Shown here: piece after piece, positions 40,587 through 48,878 of the stretch | Numbering within the stretch: the stretch's first letter is position 1 | How the letters are laid out: every line of letters begins with the position of its first letter | From: Primorskyibacter marinus | GTDB lineage: Bacteria; Pseudomonadota; Alphaproteobacteria; Rhodobacterales; Rhodobacteraceae | DNA length: 64,000 bases | Assembly: GCF_003313245.1 (NCBI RefSeq) | Contig: NZ_QJSD01000012.1 | Span: forward strand, 1 to 64,000 | Direction of reading: 5' to 3' | Program-made: the position numbers and the translations under genes | The notes under the pieces: generated by a model | What the model saw: only the letters and a program-made list of their open reading frames with translations | Told to the model about the DNA's origin: nothing | Databases searched by the model: none

Positions 40587-41849
40587 ATGCTGTACGTTCT
40601 CAAAAACTCATGGGCGCTTTTGCTTGGCATGATGCTGCTTATGCTGGGCAATGGCCTTCAGGGGTCGCTTCTCAGCGTGCGGGGCGACGAGGCGGGGTTT
40701 TCCGCTTTCCAGATGTCGATGGTCATGTCGGCCTATTTCCTGGGGTTTCTGTTCGCGTCGCGGATGACGCCCGGATTGATCCGGAGGGTTGGCCATGTCC
40801 GTGTCTTCGCAGCACTTGGGTCGTTCATTTCGGCCGTGCTGATCATGTATCCGACGTTTGAACATCCGATGGCCTGGATCATCGGTCGGGTCATCATCGG
40901 GTTTTGCTATTGCGGTGTCTATGTCACCGCCGAAAGCTGGTTGAACAATGCCGCCAGCAACGAGACCCGCGGGCAGTCGCTATCGGTTTACATGATTGTG
41001 CAAATGGTCGGGATCATCGTGTCCCAGGGCTTGCTTCTGGTGCCGGATCAGTCCGGCTATCTGCTGTATGTGATTCCGTCGGTGCTGGTATCCATCGCCT
41101 TCGCCCCGATCCTGCTGTCGATCTCGCCCACACCGGCGTTTGAAACCACCAAACCGATGAAGCTGAGCGTTCTGTTCCATACCTCGCCTTTGGGCTGCGT
41201 CGGCATGTTCCTGCTGGGCGGTGTGTTCGCCGCGCAATTCGGCATGGCGGCGGTCTACGGGACACAGGCGGGCATGACGCTGACGCAAATCTCGATGTTC
41301 GTGGCGTCGTTCTATATCGGCGCGCTGGTGCTGCAATATCCGCTTGGCTGGCTATCCGACCGGATGGACCGGCGCGAATTGATCACGATCTGCGCCGGTA
41401 TCGGCGGTGTCGCGGCATCGGTTGCGGTCTTTCTGAACGGAAATTTCGCGCTGATGCTGGTGGCGGCCTTTCTCATCGGTGGCATGTCCAATCCGCTGTA
41501 TTCGCTGCTGATCGCCTATACAAACGACTTTCTGGGCACCGAAGATATGGCCGCCTCGTCTGGTGGATTGCTGTTCATCAACGGGCTTGGTGCCATTGCA
41601 GGCCCGTTGATCACCGGCTGGATGATCGAGATGTTCGGCCCCGGTGGATTCTTCGTGTTTATCGCCGGTCTGATGCTGTCTTTGACGGGCTATGCGCTTT
41701 ACCGGATGACCCAACGCCCTGCACCTTCGAGCGAAGAAACCGCCGCCTATGCGCCGCTGACTGCCGGTTCCACACCCGTCGCTGTGGAGGTGGCGCAGGA
41801 ACTGGCCATCGAAAGCGCGCAGGACGACACGCAGGACGCCGCCGCATGA
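40587..41849 (+). CDS. MFS transporter, YcaD-like
   Basis: A 420-residue major facilitator protein with about 12 hydrophobic segments and the inter-helix motif LGWLSDRMDRRELI (about 253-266); a conserved early segment RVIIGFCYCGVYVTAESWLNNAA resembles E. coli YcaD and related transporters of unknown substrate. The C-terminal tail (about 375-420) is hydrophilic and acidic. It appears to be a single gene between queA and the DUF924 gene. Confidence 0.85.
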   Translation: MLYVLKNSWALLLGMMLLMLGNGLQGSLLSVRGDEAGFSAFQMSMVMSAYFLGFLFASRMTPGLIRRVGHVRVFAALGSFISAVLIMYPTFEHPMAWIIGRVIIGFCYCGVYVTAESWLNNAASNETRGQSLSVYMIVQMVGIIVSQGLLLVPDQSGYLLYVIPSVLVSIAFAPILLSISPTPAFETTKPMKLSVLFHTSPLGCVGMFLLGGVFAAQFGMAAVYGTQAGMTLTQISMFVASFYIGALVLQYPLGWLSDRMDRRELITICAGIGGVAASVAVFLNGNFALMLVAAFLIGGMSNPLYSLLIAYTNDFLGTEDMAASSGGLLFINGLGAIAGPLITGWMIEMFGPGGFFVFIAGLMLSLTGYALYRMTQRPAPSSEETAAYAPLTAGSTPVAVEVAQELAIESAQDDTQDAAA

Positions 41850-41946
41850 TGTGACGGTTTGTCGTAATTTGTTACTGTTTCAAACTGTTAATGAGGTGTT
41901 AGCATTCTCGCATCTGCGGGGGGGCAAACCGCAAGGAGTGTGAGCC

Positions 41947-42525
41947 ATGGTGGCACCTGAAGATGTTCTCAAGTTCTGGCTCGATGAAATCGGGCCGAAA
42001 GGTTGGTATCAGGGGAGCAAGGAGCTGGACGCGCAGATACGCGACAAGTTTCTTGAGAGCTGGCAAGGAGCAATGGAGGGGCGTCACGCGATGTGGCTGA
42101 CCTACCCGTCCGGGGCGCTGGCCTATATCATCCTTGTCGACCAGTTTCCCCGCAACATGTTCCGCGGAACAGAGCAGTCCTTCGCGTCTGACAAGATCGG
42201 TCTGGCCGCTGCGAAACAAGCGGTCAAACGCGGCTGGGATCTGAAGATCGACGAACCTGCGCGGCAGTTTTTTTACTTGCCGATGATGCATTCGGAAAAC
42301 CTGTGTGATCAGGACAGGTGCATCCGGCTGATGAGCGACCGGATGAAGGAAACCGGCGCAAGCAACCTTACCCATGCACAGGCGCATCGCGAGATCATTC
42401 GCCAGTTTGGACGGTTCCCCTATCGCAATGACGCGCTGGGACGAAAGACAACCGACGCAGAGGCCGCGTTCATGGCCGCGGGCGGTTACGCGAAAATGTT
42501 GAAGCAGATCAACGTCCCGGCCTGA
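41947..42525 (+). CDS. DUF924 family protein
   Basis: A 192-residue protein of the DUF924 family, helical and TPR-like. It opens with PEDVLKFWLDEIGPKGWY and contains the family blocks YIILVDQFPRNMFRG, FYLPMMHSENLCDQDRC and GRFPYRNDALGRKTT. No signal peptide, no function known for the family. AAGGAG lies 7 nt before the ATG. It precedes lpdA by about 117 bp on the same strand. Confidence 0.9.
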   Translation: MVAPEDVLKFWLDEIGPKGWYQGSKELDAQIRDKFLESWQGAMEGRHAMWLTYPSGALAYIILVDQFPRNMFRGTEQSFASDKIGLAAAKQAVKRGWDLKIDEPARQFFYLPMMHSENLCDQDRCIRLMSDRMKETGASNLTHAQAHREIIRQFGRFPYRNDALGRKTTDAEAAFMAAGGYAKMLKQINVPA

Positions 42526-42642
42526 CAGGTCTTATTCGATAACGGGCGCGGGCGGCCCCGTGTCGCCCCGGTTCCCGTTGATGCCCTTCAGCTCTTCGGC
42601 TAGCGTGCTTCGGCATGACAGAACGAACCGGAGGTCCACGCT

Positions 42643-44037
42643 ATGGCGTCGCAAACATTCGACATGATCGTGATCGGAGCGGGGCCGGGCGGCTATGTGG
42701 CCGCCATCCGTGGCGCGCAACTCGGTCTCAAGGTCGCCATTGTCGAGCGCGAACATATGGGGGGGATCTGCCTCAACTGGGGCTGCATTCCCACCAAGGC
42801 ACTGCTGCGCTCGTCCGAGGTTTTTCACCTGATGCAACGTGCCGGTGACTTTGGGCTGAAGGCCGATGGCATCGGTTATGATCTGGATGCGGTGGTGAAA
42901 CGCTCGCGCGGCGTGGCCAAGCAACTCAATTCCGGCATCGGCCACCTGATGAAGAAAAACAAAATCACAACCTTCATGGGCGAGGCGACGCTGCCTGCCA
43001 AAGGCCGGGTCAGAGTGAAGACCGACAACGGTACGCAGGAGCTTGAAGCCGACAATATCGTTCTGGCCACCGGAGCCCGCGCCCGGGAATTGCCGGGGCT
43101 TGAGGCGGATGGCAAACATGTCTGGACCTACAAACACGCGCTGCAACCGCCGCATATGCCCAAAAGTCTGCTGGTCATCGGATCCGGCGCCATCGGCATT
43201 GAATTTGCCAGCTTCTACAATACGCTGGGCGCGGACACGACCGTTGCCGAAGTCATGGACCGGATCCTGCCGGTCGAAGATGCCGAGATTTCGGCTTTCG
43301 CAAAAAAGGCTTTTGTGAAACAGGGCATGACCATCCGCGAAAAAACAAATGTCACGAAGCTCGATCGCGGAAATGCGGGCGTCACGGCCCATATCGAACA
43401 GGGCGGCAAGACCGAGACACAGGCTTTCGACACGGTGATCTCTGCCGTGGGGATCGTCGGCAATACCGAAGGTCTGGGGCTGGAAGAACTGGGCGTGAAG
43501 GTCGAAAAAACCCATGTGGTGACAGACGAGTATTGCCGTACCGGTGTGTCGGGCCTCTACGCCATCGGAGACCTCGCCGGCGCGCCCTGGCTTGCACACA
43601 AGGCCAGCCACGAAGGCGTGATGGTTGCAGAGCTCATCGCAGACGGTCAGCCGCACAGCGTATCACCCGACGCGATTGCCGGCTGCACTTATTGCCAGCC
43701 GCAAATCGCCAGCGTCGGCCTGACAGAGGCCCAGGCCAAAGAGAAAGGTTTTGACATCAATGTGGGCCGTTTCCCATTCATCGGAAATGGCAAGGCTATT
43801 GCTCTTGGTGAGGCGGAAGGCCTGATAAAGACCATCTTCGACGCCAAGACCGGCGCACTGCTTGGTGCCCATATGGTCGGTGCCGAGGTCACCGAACTGA
43901 TTCAGGGCTACGTCGTCGCCCGACAGCTTGAAACAACCGAAGAAGACCTGATGCAAACCGTCTTCCCGCATCCGACCCTGTCAGAGATGATGCATGAAAG
44001 CGTGCTGGATGCTTACGGTCGCGCAATCCACGTCTGA
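42643..44037 (+). CDS. lpdA: Dihydrolipoyl dehydrogenase (E3)
   Basis: FAD flavoenzyme that reoxidises dihydrolipoamide for 2-oxoacid dehydrogenase complexes or the glycine cleavage system. The 464 residues show the FAD motif IGAGPGGYVAA (11-21), the redox disulfide Cys43/Cys48 in GGICLNWGCIPTKALL, the NAD motif VIGSGAIGIEFASF, TGVSGLYAIGDLAGAP, and the C-terminal His443/Glu448 dyad in HPTLSEMMHE, so it is complete. No E1 or E2 gene is adjacent, so it is a stand-alone or second E3 copy. The downstream hairpin at 44105-44124, part of an interspersed repeat, may end its transcript. Confidence 0.95.
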   Translation: MASQTFDMIVIGAGPGGYVAAIRGAQLGLKVAIVEREHMGGICLNWGCIPTKALLRSSEVFHLMQRAGDFGLKADGIGYDLDAVVKRSRGVAKQLNSGIGHLMKKNKITTFMGEATLPAKGRVRVKTDNGTQELEADNIVLATGARARELPGLEADGKHVWTYKHALQPPHMPKSLLVIGSGAIGIEFASFYNTLGADTTVAEVMDRILPVEDAEISAFAKKAFVKQGMTIREKTNVTKLDRGNAGVTAHIEQGGKTETQAFDTVISAVGIVGNTEGLGLEELGVKVEKTHVVTDEYCRTGVSGLYAIGDLAGAPWLAHKASHEGVMVAELIADGQPHSVSPDAIAGCTYCQPQIASVGLTEAQAKEKGFDINVGRFPFIGNGKAIALGEAEGLIKTIFDAKTGALLGAHMVGAEVTELIQGYVVARQLETTEEDLMQTVFPHPTLSEMMHESVLDAYGRAIHV

Positions 44038-44074
44038 CCGCCGATAAAATGGGCAAAGAAAAACGCGATCACTG

Positions 44075-44124
44075 CTTCTTCTTGGTGAAAATACTCCGGG
44101 GTGTGTGAGGGGCTGGCCCCTCAC
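44075..44124 (+). repeat. Interspersed repeat copy A
   Basis: This unit begins CTTCTTCTTGG, continues to AAAATACTCCGGGG and ends in a hairpin GTGAGGGG-ctgg-CCCCTCAC (44105-44124). The same unit occurs in inverted orientation at 45524-45592. Elements of this form recur between genes in Rhodobacteraceae genomes from my recollection. Here it lies 37 bp after lpdA, where its hairpin could stop transcription. Confidence 0.8.
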
Positions 44125-44202
44125 TCCCGCAATCTCAAACAGACACGTCGGATTTTTCATCCCGCAAAGGGTTAAACACCCGCTTGCCCGTGCTCTACCT
44201 GT

Positions 44203-44856
44203 TCAGCGCGTGTTCTCCGTCAGACGACGCTTCACATAGTCCGAGACATTCCCGATCATTGTGTCCATATGCGGCTCTTCAAAGAAATGGCCCGCGCCGT
44301 CGATCTCCTGATGGGTGACGGTGATGCCTTTCTGTTCGTGCAGCTTGCCCACAAGCGTCCGTGTATCCGCAGGTGGCGCAACGCGATCAGTGGTGCCGTT
44401 GATCACCAGACCAGAGGATGGGCAGGGGGCCAGGAAGGAAAAATCATACATATTGGCAGGAGGGCTGACCGAGATGAACCCGGTGATCTCGGGGCGGCGC
44501 ATGAGCAATTGCATGCCGATCCATGCGCCAAAACTGAAACCCGCAACCCAGCAATGCTTGGAGTTGTTGTTCATGGATTGCAGGTAATCGAGGGCCGAGG
44601 CCGCATCCGACAGCTCGCCGATGCCCTGATCGTATTCGCCCTGGCTGCGCCCGACACCGCGGAAATTGAACCGCAGGACCGTGAAACCCATGTTGTAAAA
44701 CGCGTAATGCAGATTGTAGACAACCTTGTTGTTCATTGTCCCGCCAAATTGCGGATGCGGGTGCAACACGATGGCGATCGGCGCGTCGCGTTCCTTTTGC
44801 GGGTGGTAGCGGCCTTCGAGGCGGCCTTCGGGTCCGGGAAAAATCACCTCGGGCAT
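44203..44856 (-). CDS. Alpha/beta hydrolase
   Basis: A 217-residue cytoplasmic alpha/beta hydrolase. The nucleophile elbow is GFSFG with Ser108, the acid is probably Asp157 in NGTTDRVAPP, and the base His190 in DGAGHFF, so the triad is complete. Early segments IVLHPHPQFGGTMNNKVVYNL and FRGVGRSQGEYD are typical of the YcjY/dienelactone-hydrolase-like group of uncharacterised esterases. Start ATG 44856 begins MPEVIFPG; longer in-frame starts lack support. It is divergent from the iscR operon, and the Irr-type palindrome is 60 bp upstream of its start. Confidence 0.82.
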   Translation of the reverse strand: MPEVIFPGPEGRLEGRYHPQKERDAPIAIVLHPHPQFGGTMNNKVVYNLHYAFYNMGFTVLRFNFRGVGRSQGEYDQGIGELSDAASALDYLQSMNNNSKHCWVAGFSFGAWIGMQLLMRRPEITGFISVSPPANMYDFSFLAPCPSSGLVINGTTDRVAPPADTRTLVGKLHEQKGITVTHQEIDGAGHFFEEPHMDTMIGNVSDYVKRRLTENTR

Positions 44857-44893
44857 GGTCGGGTCTGACTCCTGGTGGGGTGCGGCAATATTC

Positions 44894-44930
44894 TTGACGA
44901 AATCACTCAAGCACCTTAGAATGGTTCTAA
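44894..44930 (+). promoter_or_regulatory. Promoter of the iscR-suf operon with Irr-type operator over the -10
   Basis: TTGACG (44894-44899) and TAGAAT (44917-44922) are separated by 17 nt and form a near-consensus sigma70 promoter pointing at iscR, giving a leader of about 85 nt. The perfect palindrome TTAGAATGGTTCTAA (44916-44930) covers the -10 box and start site. It matches the core of the alphaproteobacterial Irr/iron control element (TTAGAA-N3-TTCTAA), so iron-dependent repression by Irr is likely. It may also bear on the divergent hydrolase gene. Confidence 0.75.
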
Positions 44931-45015
44931 TCCGGCTTGAGCGCCGGTCAGGCTGCATGGCAGATAAGCCCTGTGGCAGCAGACGTCAATCGTTTCGCGA
45001 GGGGAGTTGGGTGCG

Positions 45016-45477
45016 TTGAAACTAAGCACGAAGGGGCGTTATGCCATGGTGGCACTGGTTGATATTGCTCTTCAGCCGCAAGGCGACCTGGTGACGCTTG
45101 GGGATATTGCCAAACGGCAGGATGTTTCGTTGCCTTATCTCGAGCAGCTTTTTGTCAAGCTGCGGCGTTCTGGGCTGGTGGATTCGGTCCGCGGTCCGGG
45201 CGGGGGGTATCGTCTGGCGCGTCCAGCGAGCGAGATTCGCGTTGTCGAAGTGTTGGCGGCCGTGGATGAGACAGTTGATGCGATGCATAAGGGTGCGGGT
45301 GCGTCAGGTGGGCTGTCGGGCAGTCGCGCGCAATCGCTGACCAACCGTTTGTGGGAGGGATTGAGCGCGCATGTCTATGTGTTCCTGCATCAGACCCGCC
45401 TTTCGGATATCGTGGGTAACGGATTGGCACCCTGTCCGGCGGTGCCAACCTTGTTCGCCGTGGTGGATGAAGAATGA
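45016..45477 (+). CDS. iscR: Rrf2-family regulator IscR, cysteine-poor type
   Basis: A 153-residue Rrf2/IscR transcription factor controlling Fe-S assembly. The winged helix-turn-helix is clear: STKGRYAMVALVDIAL, TLGDIAKRQDVSLPYLEQLFVKLRRSGLVDSVRGPGGGYRLA. The cluster-binding loop, where E. coli has three cysteines, reads DAMHKGAGASGGLSGSRAQSL and has none; the only cysteine is Cys140 near the end. A cluster-binding IscR with a single cysteine is known in Rhodobacter sphaeroides. Start is TTG at 45016 with GGGGAG 9 nt upstream; TTG 45007 is directly against that site and so less likely. It heads the Fe-S operon; the 45501-45517 hairpin follows. Confidence 0.92.
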   Translation: MKLSTKGRYAMVALVDIALQPQGDLVTLGDIAKRQDVSLPYLEQLFVKLRRSGLVDSVRGPGGGYRLARPASEIRVVEVLAAVDETVDAMHKGAGASGGLSGSRAQSLTNRLWEGLSAHVYVFLHQTRLSDIVGNGLAPCPAVPTLFAVVDEE

Positions 45478-45500
45478 TATTGCTCCGTAACAGGCCGTTT

Positions 45501-45517
45501 GCGCGCGTTTCGCGCGC
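45501..45517 (+). terminator. GC hairpin after iscR
   Basis: GCGCGCG (45501-45507) and CGCGCGC (45511-45517) form a perfect 7-bp stem with a TTT loop, 23 bp after the iscR stop. There is no T tract. It may attenuate or process the transcript between iscR and the downstream Fe-S genes. Confidence 0.4.
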
Positions 45518-45523
45518 CCGAAG

Positions 45524-45592
45524 GAGGGGGCCAGCCCCCTCTGCCGCCTGGGGCGGCATTCACCCCCGGAGTATTTTTGCCAAGAAGAAGGG
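45524..45592 (-). repeat. Interspersed repeat copy B, inverted relative to copy A
   Basis: Read on the minus strand this is CTTCTTCTTGGCAAAAATACTCCGGGG-like, as copy A at 44075-44124, but with an added hairpin (TGCCGCC/GGCGGCA, 45542-45558) before the conserved GAGGGGG-ccag-CCCCCTC hairpin (45524-45541). On the plus strand its last bases AAGGG (45588-45592) lie 6 nt before the GTG start of the desulfurase gene, so the repeat provides that gene's ribosome binding site. Confidence 0.8.
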
Positions 45593-45598
45593 CTGGGT

Positions 45599-46645
45599 GT
45601 GAAGGCGCGCGTTTACCTTGATTATAATGCGACGGCGTTATTGCGGGTCGAGGCGCGTGACGCGATGATTTCGGCGATGGATCTGGTCGGCAATCCGTCA
45701 TCGGTGCATTCAGAAGGTCGCGACGCAAAAGCGATTGTCGAGAAAGCTCGGGCGCAGGTGGCGGCAGCTTTGGGCGCGGAAGGTGCGGATATTGTTTTTA
45801 CATCCGGTGCCACCGAGGCGGCGGCTTTGGCCTGTGTCGGCCGGAAGCTGGACGGGGCCGCGATAGAGCATGATGCGGTGAGGGCGTGGGTATCCGATCG
45901 GCTTGCAGTCGATGGTGCGGGACGTGTGACCGTTGCGGATCCGTCGGGCAGTGCTTTGCAATTGGCCAATTCCGAAACCGGGGTGGTGCAGGACTTGCCG
46001 CAGGGGGTGGCGGTCAGCGACATGACGCAGGCTTTTGGAAAGCTGCCCTTTGCGTTCAACTGGTCGGGCGCGCAGATGGCGCTGATCTCGGCGCATAAGC
46101 TGGGCGGCCCAAAAGGTGTGGGTGCGCTGGTGATGAAGCGGGGCACGGATCTGGCTGCACAGATTCGCGGCGGTGGGCAGGAGATGGGGCGTCGGTCCGG
46201 TACAGAGAATGTTATCGGGATCGCGGGATTCGGTGCCGCGGCAGAGGCAGCGGCGCGGGATCTTGACGCGGGTATTTGGGATCGGGTCGAAAAACTTAGA
46301 AACATTCTAGAAATAGCTATTGAGGCTGACGCAAAAGAGACTATTTTGGTCGGGAAATCAGCGCGACGTCTGCCCAACACTTCTTGCCTTGCGGTGCCGG
46401 GCTGGAAGGGGGAGACGCAGGTCATGCAGATGGATCTTGCGGGCTTTGCCATTTCGGCGGGCTCTGCCTGTTCCAGTGGCAAGGTGCGCGCCAGTCGCGT
46501 ACTGACCGCGATGGGGTATGACGAGGCCGTGGCGGCGAGCGCGATCCGCGTGTCGCTGGGGCCTGCGACGACAGAGGATGAAGTGCTGCGTTTCGCTGAA
46601 GCGTGGCTGGAGAAATATCACAGACACCGGGCCCGCGCCGCTTGA
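45599..46645 (+). CDS. Cysteine desulfurase, NifS/IscS type
   Basis: PLP enzyme that takes sulfur from cysteine for Fe-S clusters. The 348 residues show [10 protein letters not shown] at 6-15, FTSGATEA, the Schiff-base Lys167 in [17 protein letters not shown] and the catalytic Cys291 in [10 protein letters not shown], all group I features. At 348 residues it is shorter than IscS (404). The start is GTG 45599, served by a site inside the upstream repeat. A patch near 46290-46345 is AT-rich with rare codons and contains an Irr-like palindrome. It is the first of two desulfurases in this operon; SufS is the other. Confidence 0.9.
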   Translation: MKARVYLDYNATALLRVEARDAMISAMDLVGNPSSVHSEGRDAKAIVEKARAQVAAALGAEGADIVFTSGATEAAALACVGRKLDGAAIEHDAVRAWVSDRLAVDGAGRVTVADPSGSALQLANSETGVVQDLPQGVAVSDMTQAFGKLPFAFNWSGAQMALISAHKLGGPKGVGALVMKRGTDLAAQIRGGGQEMGRRSGTENVIGIAGFGAAAEAAARDLDAGIWDRVEKLRNILEIAIEADAKETILVGKSARRLPNTSCLAVPGWKGETQVMQMDLAGFAISAGSACSSGKVRASRVLTAMGYDEAVAASAIRVSLGPATTEDEVLRFAEAWLEKYHRHRARAA

Positions 46646-46674
46646 GGCCCGGGATTCGAGCGAAGGAGACAGAC

Positions 46675-48198
46675 ATGTCGGCATTGGATACCACAAACGT
46701 CAAGGAAGGCGTGGACCGCGAGACTGTGGATGCGGTTCGCGAGGTTGGCGGCAAGTACAAGTACGGTTGGGAAACCGAGATCGAGATGGATTATGCCCCC
46801 AAAGGGCTGACGCCGGATATCGTGCGGCTGATCTCGGAAAAGAACGGCGAGCCGGACTGGATGACCGACTGGCGGTTGGCGGCTTACGATCGCTGGTTGC
46901 AGATGGAAGAGCCGGACTGGGCGATGGTCGATTATCCTGAGATCGACTTTCAGGACCAGTATTACTATGCTCGTCCGAAAAGCATGGCCGAAAAGCCCAA
47001 GTCGTTGGATGATGTCGACCCCAAGCTGTTGGAGACCTACAAAAAGCTGGGCATTCCGTTGAAGGAGCAGATGATCCTTGCCGGTGTCGAAGGGGCAGAG
47101 GCCGCGCCCGCAGAAGGCCGCAAGGTCGCGGTGGATGCGGTGTTCGATTCCGTCTCGGTTGGCACGACCTTCCAGAAAGAGCTGAAAGCGGCCGGTGTGA
47201 TCTTCTGTTCGATCTCCGAGGCGATCCGTGACCATCCTGAACTGGTGAAGAAGTATCTCGGCTCTGTTGTACCGGTGTCGGACAACTTCTATGCGACATT
47301 GAACAGCGCCGTGTTCAGCGACGGGTCTTTTGTCTATGTGCCGCCGGGCGTGCGTTGCCCGATGGAGCTGTCGACCTATTTCCGGATCAACGCCGAAAAC
47401 ACGGGGCAGTTTGAGCGCACGCTGATCATTGCCGACAAGGGCTCTTACGTCAGCTATCTTGAGGGCTGCACGGCGCCGATGCGCGACACCTCGCAGCTTC
47501 ATGCCGCGGTGGTGGAGATCATCATCGAGGAAGACGCCGAGGTGAAATATTCCACGGTTCAGAACTGGTATCCGGGCGATGAGAACGGCAAGGGCGGGAT
47601 CTATAACTTCGTCACCAAGCGCGCCGATTGCCGGGGCGACCGGGCCAAGGTGATGTGGACGCAGGTCGAGACCGGCTCTGCCGTGACGTGGAAATACCCG
47701 TCCTGCATCCTGCGCGGCGATGACAGCCAGGGCGAATTCTACTCGATCGCCATCACCAACCACCATCAGCAGGCCGATACCGGCACCAAGATGGTGCATC
47801 TGGGCAAGCGCACAAAGTCGCGCATCGTGTCCAAGGGGATTTCGGCGGGCGTGGCGCAGAATACCTATCGCGGGCTTGTCTCGATGCACCCCAAGGCCAA
47901 GGAATCGCGTAACTATACGCAATGTGACAGCCTGCTGATCGGCGACAAATGCGGGGCGCATACCGTGCCGTATATCGAGGTGAAGAATAACAGCAGCCGG
48001 GTGGAGCATGAGGCGACGACGTCCAAGGTGGATGACGACCAGATGTTCTATTGCCGTCAGCGCGGCATGGACGAGGAAGAGGCCGTCGCCCTGATCGTCA
48101 ACGGGTTCGCCAAGGAAGTGTTGCAAGCCCTGCCGATGGAGTTTGCCATGGAAGCGCAGCAACTGGTTGCGATCTCGCTGGAAGGCTCGGTGGGTTAA
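46675..48198 (+). CDS. sufB: Fe-S cluster assembly scaffold protein SufB
   Basis: SufB forms the SufBC2D scaffold with SufC and SufD and carries the nascent cluster. The 507 residues include the beta-helix core with [77 protein letters not shown] and the C-terminal [34 protein letters not shown] block, all standard. ATG 46675 is chosen because AAGGAGA sits 6 nt upstream; an in-frame ATG at 46603 overlaps the desulfurase gene. An unrelated gene lies between it and sufC. Confidence 0.96.
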   Translation: MSALDTTNVKEGVDRETVDAVREVGGKYKYGWETEIEMDYAPKGLTPDIVRLISEKNGEPDWMTDWRLAAYDRWLQMEEPDWAMVDYPEIDFQDQYYYARPKSMAEKPKSLDDVDPKLLETYKKLGIPLKEQMILAGVEGAEAAPAEGRKVAVDAVFDSVSVGTTFQKELKAAGVIFCSISEAIRDHPELVKKYLGSVVPVSDNFYATLNSAVFSDGSFVYVPPGVRCPMELSTYFRINAENTGQFERTLIIADKGSYVSYLEGCTAPMRDTSQLHAAVVEIIIEEDAEVKYSTVQNWYPGDENGKGGIYNFVTKRADCRGDRAKVMWTQVETGSAVTWKYPSCILRGDDSQGEFYSIAITNHHQQADTGTKMVHLGKRTKSRIVSKGISAGVAQNTYRGLVSMHPKAKESRNYTQCDSLLIGDKCGAHTVPYIEVKNNSSRVEHEATTSKVDDDQMFYCRQRGMDEEEAVALIVNGFAKEVLQALPMEFAMEAQQLVAISLEGSVG

Positions 48199-48231
48199 GC
48201 GATGAGCGGCGCGATAGAGCTCGGCTGATCA

Positions 48232-48846
48232 ATGAATACCAGTGCCATCACGCAGGTGCCGCCGACGCGCCCGGAATTGACCATGCCCGTGCCGGAGGTG
48301 GCACTTTTGCGTGCCGAATACGCGCGGGCAGAGGTCATTCTGGAATATGGCAGTGGTGGATCCACGGTGCTGGGGGCCGACATGCCGGGCAAGACGGTGT
48401 TCTCGGTGGAAAGTGACAAGGGCTGGGCGCAGATGATGCGGGGCTGGTTCAAGGACAACCCGCCGCGCGAAGGCACGTCAGTTGATGTGATCTGGTCCGA
48501 TGTGGGCGAGACAAAGGAATGGGGGCGCCCGGTTGATGACAGTCAGTGGCGGCGCTATCCGCGTTACCCGCTGGAGGTTTGGGGCCTGCCGGAATTTCGT
48601 CAGCCCGATGTGGTGCTGGTGGACGGCCGGTTCCGCGAAGGATGCGCATTGGCGGCGGCATTCATGGCACAGCACCCGCTGGTGCTGCTGTTCGATGACT
48701 ATGCGCAGCGCAAGAATTACCACGCGGTCGAGGAGTTCCTCGGCACGCCGGAGATGACCGGGCGGATGGCCCGGTTTGATGTAACACCGCAACCCGTGCC
48801 ACCGGCGCAGCTCTTGCGGATCATGCAGTTGATGGTGCGCCCCTGA
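48232..48846 (+). CDS. Unknown protein with Rossmann/methyltransferase-like fold, between sufB and sufC
   Basis: A 204-residue cytoplasmic protein of unknown function. Its pattern fits a class I methyltransferase-type Rossmann fold: VILEYGSGGSTVLGA (a motif I-like glycine loop, about 35-49), then KTVFSVESDKGWAQMM, VDVIWSDVG, PDVVLVDGRFREGCALAAAF and VLLFDDYAQRKNYHAVEEFL. This order of strands and acidic turns resembles SAM-dependent methyltransferases, but the family was not identified. It begins 33 bp after sufB and ends 32 bp before sufC, in the same direction, so it belongs to the Fe-S operon. A link to cluster assembly or to a modified partner protein is inference from position. Confidence 0.72.
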   Translation: MNTSAITQVPPTRPELTMPVPEVALLRAEYARAEVILEYGSGGSTVLGADMPGKTVFSVESDKGWAQMMRGWFKDNPPREGTSVDVIWSDVGETKEWGRPVDDSQWRRYPRYPLEVWGLPEFRQPDVVLVDGRFREGCALAAAFMAQHPLVLLFDDYAQRKNYHAVEEFLGTPEMTGRMARFDVTPQPVPPAQLLRIMQLMVRP

Positions 48847-48878
48847 GTGCGCCAAAAGGGACCACGGAAGGAAAATAA

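Noticed and set aside
46261-46291. Internal sigma70 promoter TTGACG in the desulfurase gene
   Set aside because: TTGACG at 46263-46268 has no -10 hexamer at 16-18 nt, and the Irr-like palindrome is 27 nt away, unlike at the iscR promoter.
46618-48162. 514-codon frame antisense to sufB, and other long antisense frames such as 14034-15599, 58916-60160 and 39323-40651
   Set aside because: They are mirror frames of well-supported genes in GC-rich DNA; their translations are rich in His, Arg and Gly and lack domain structure.
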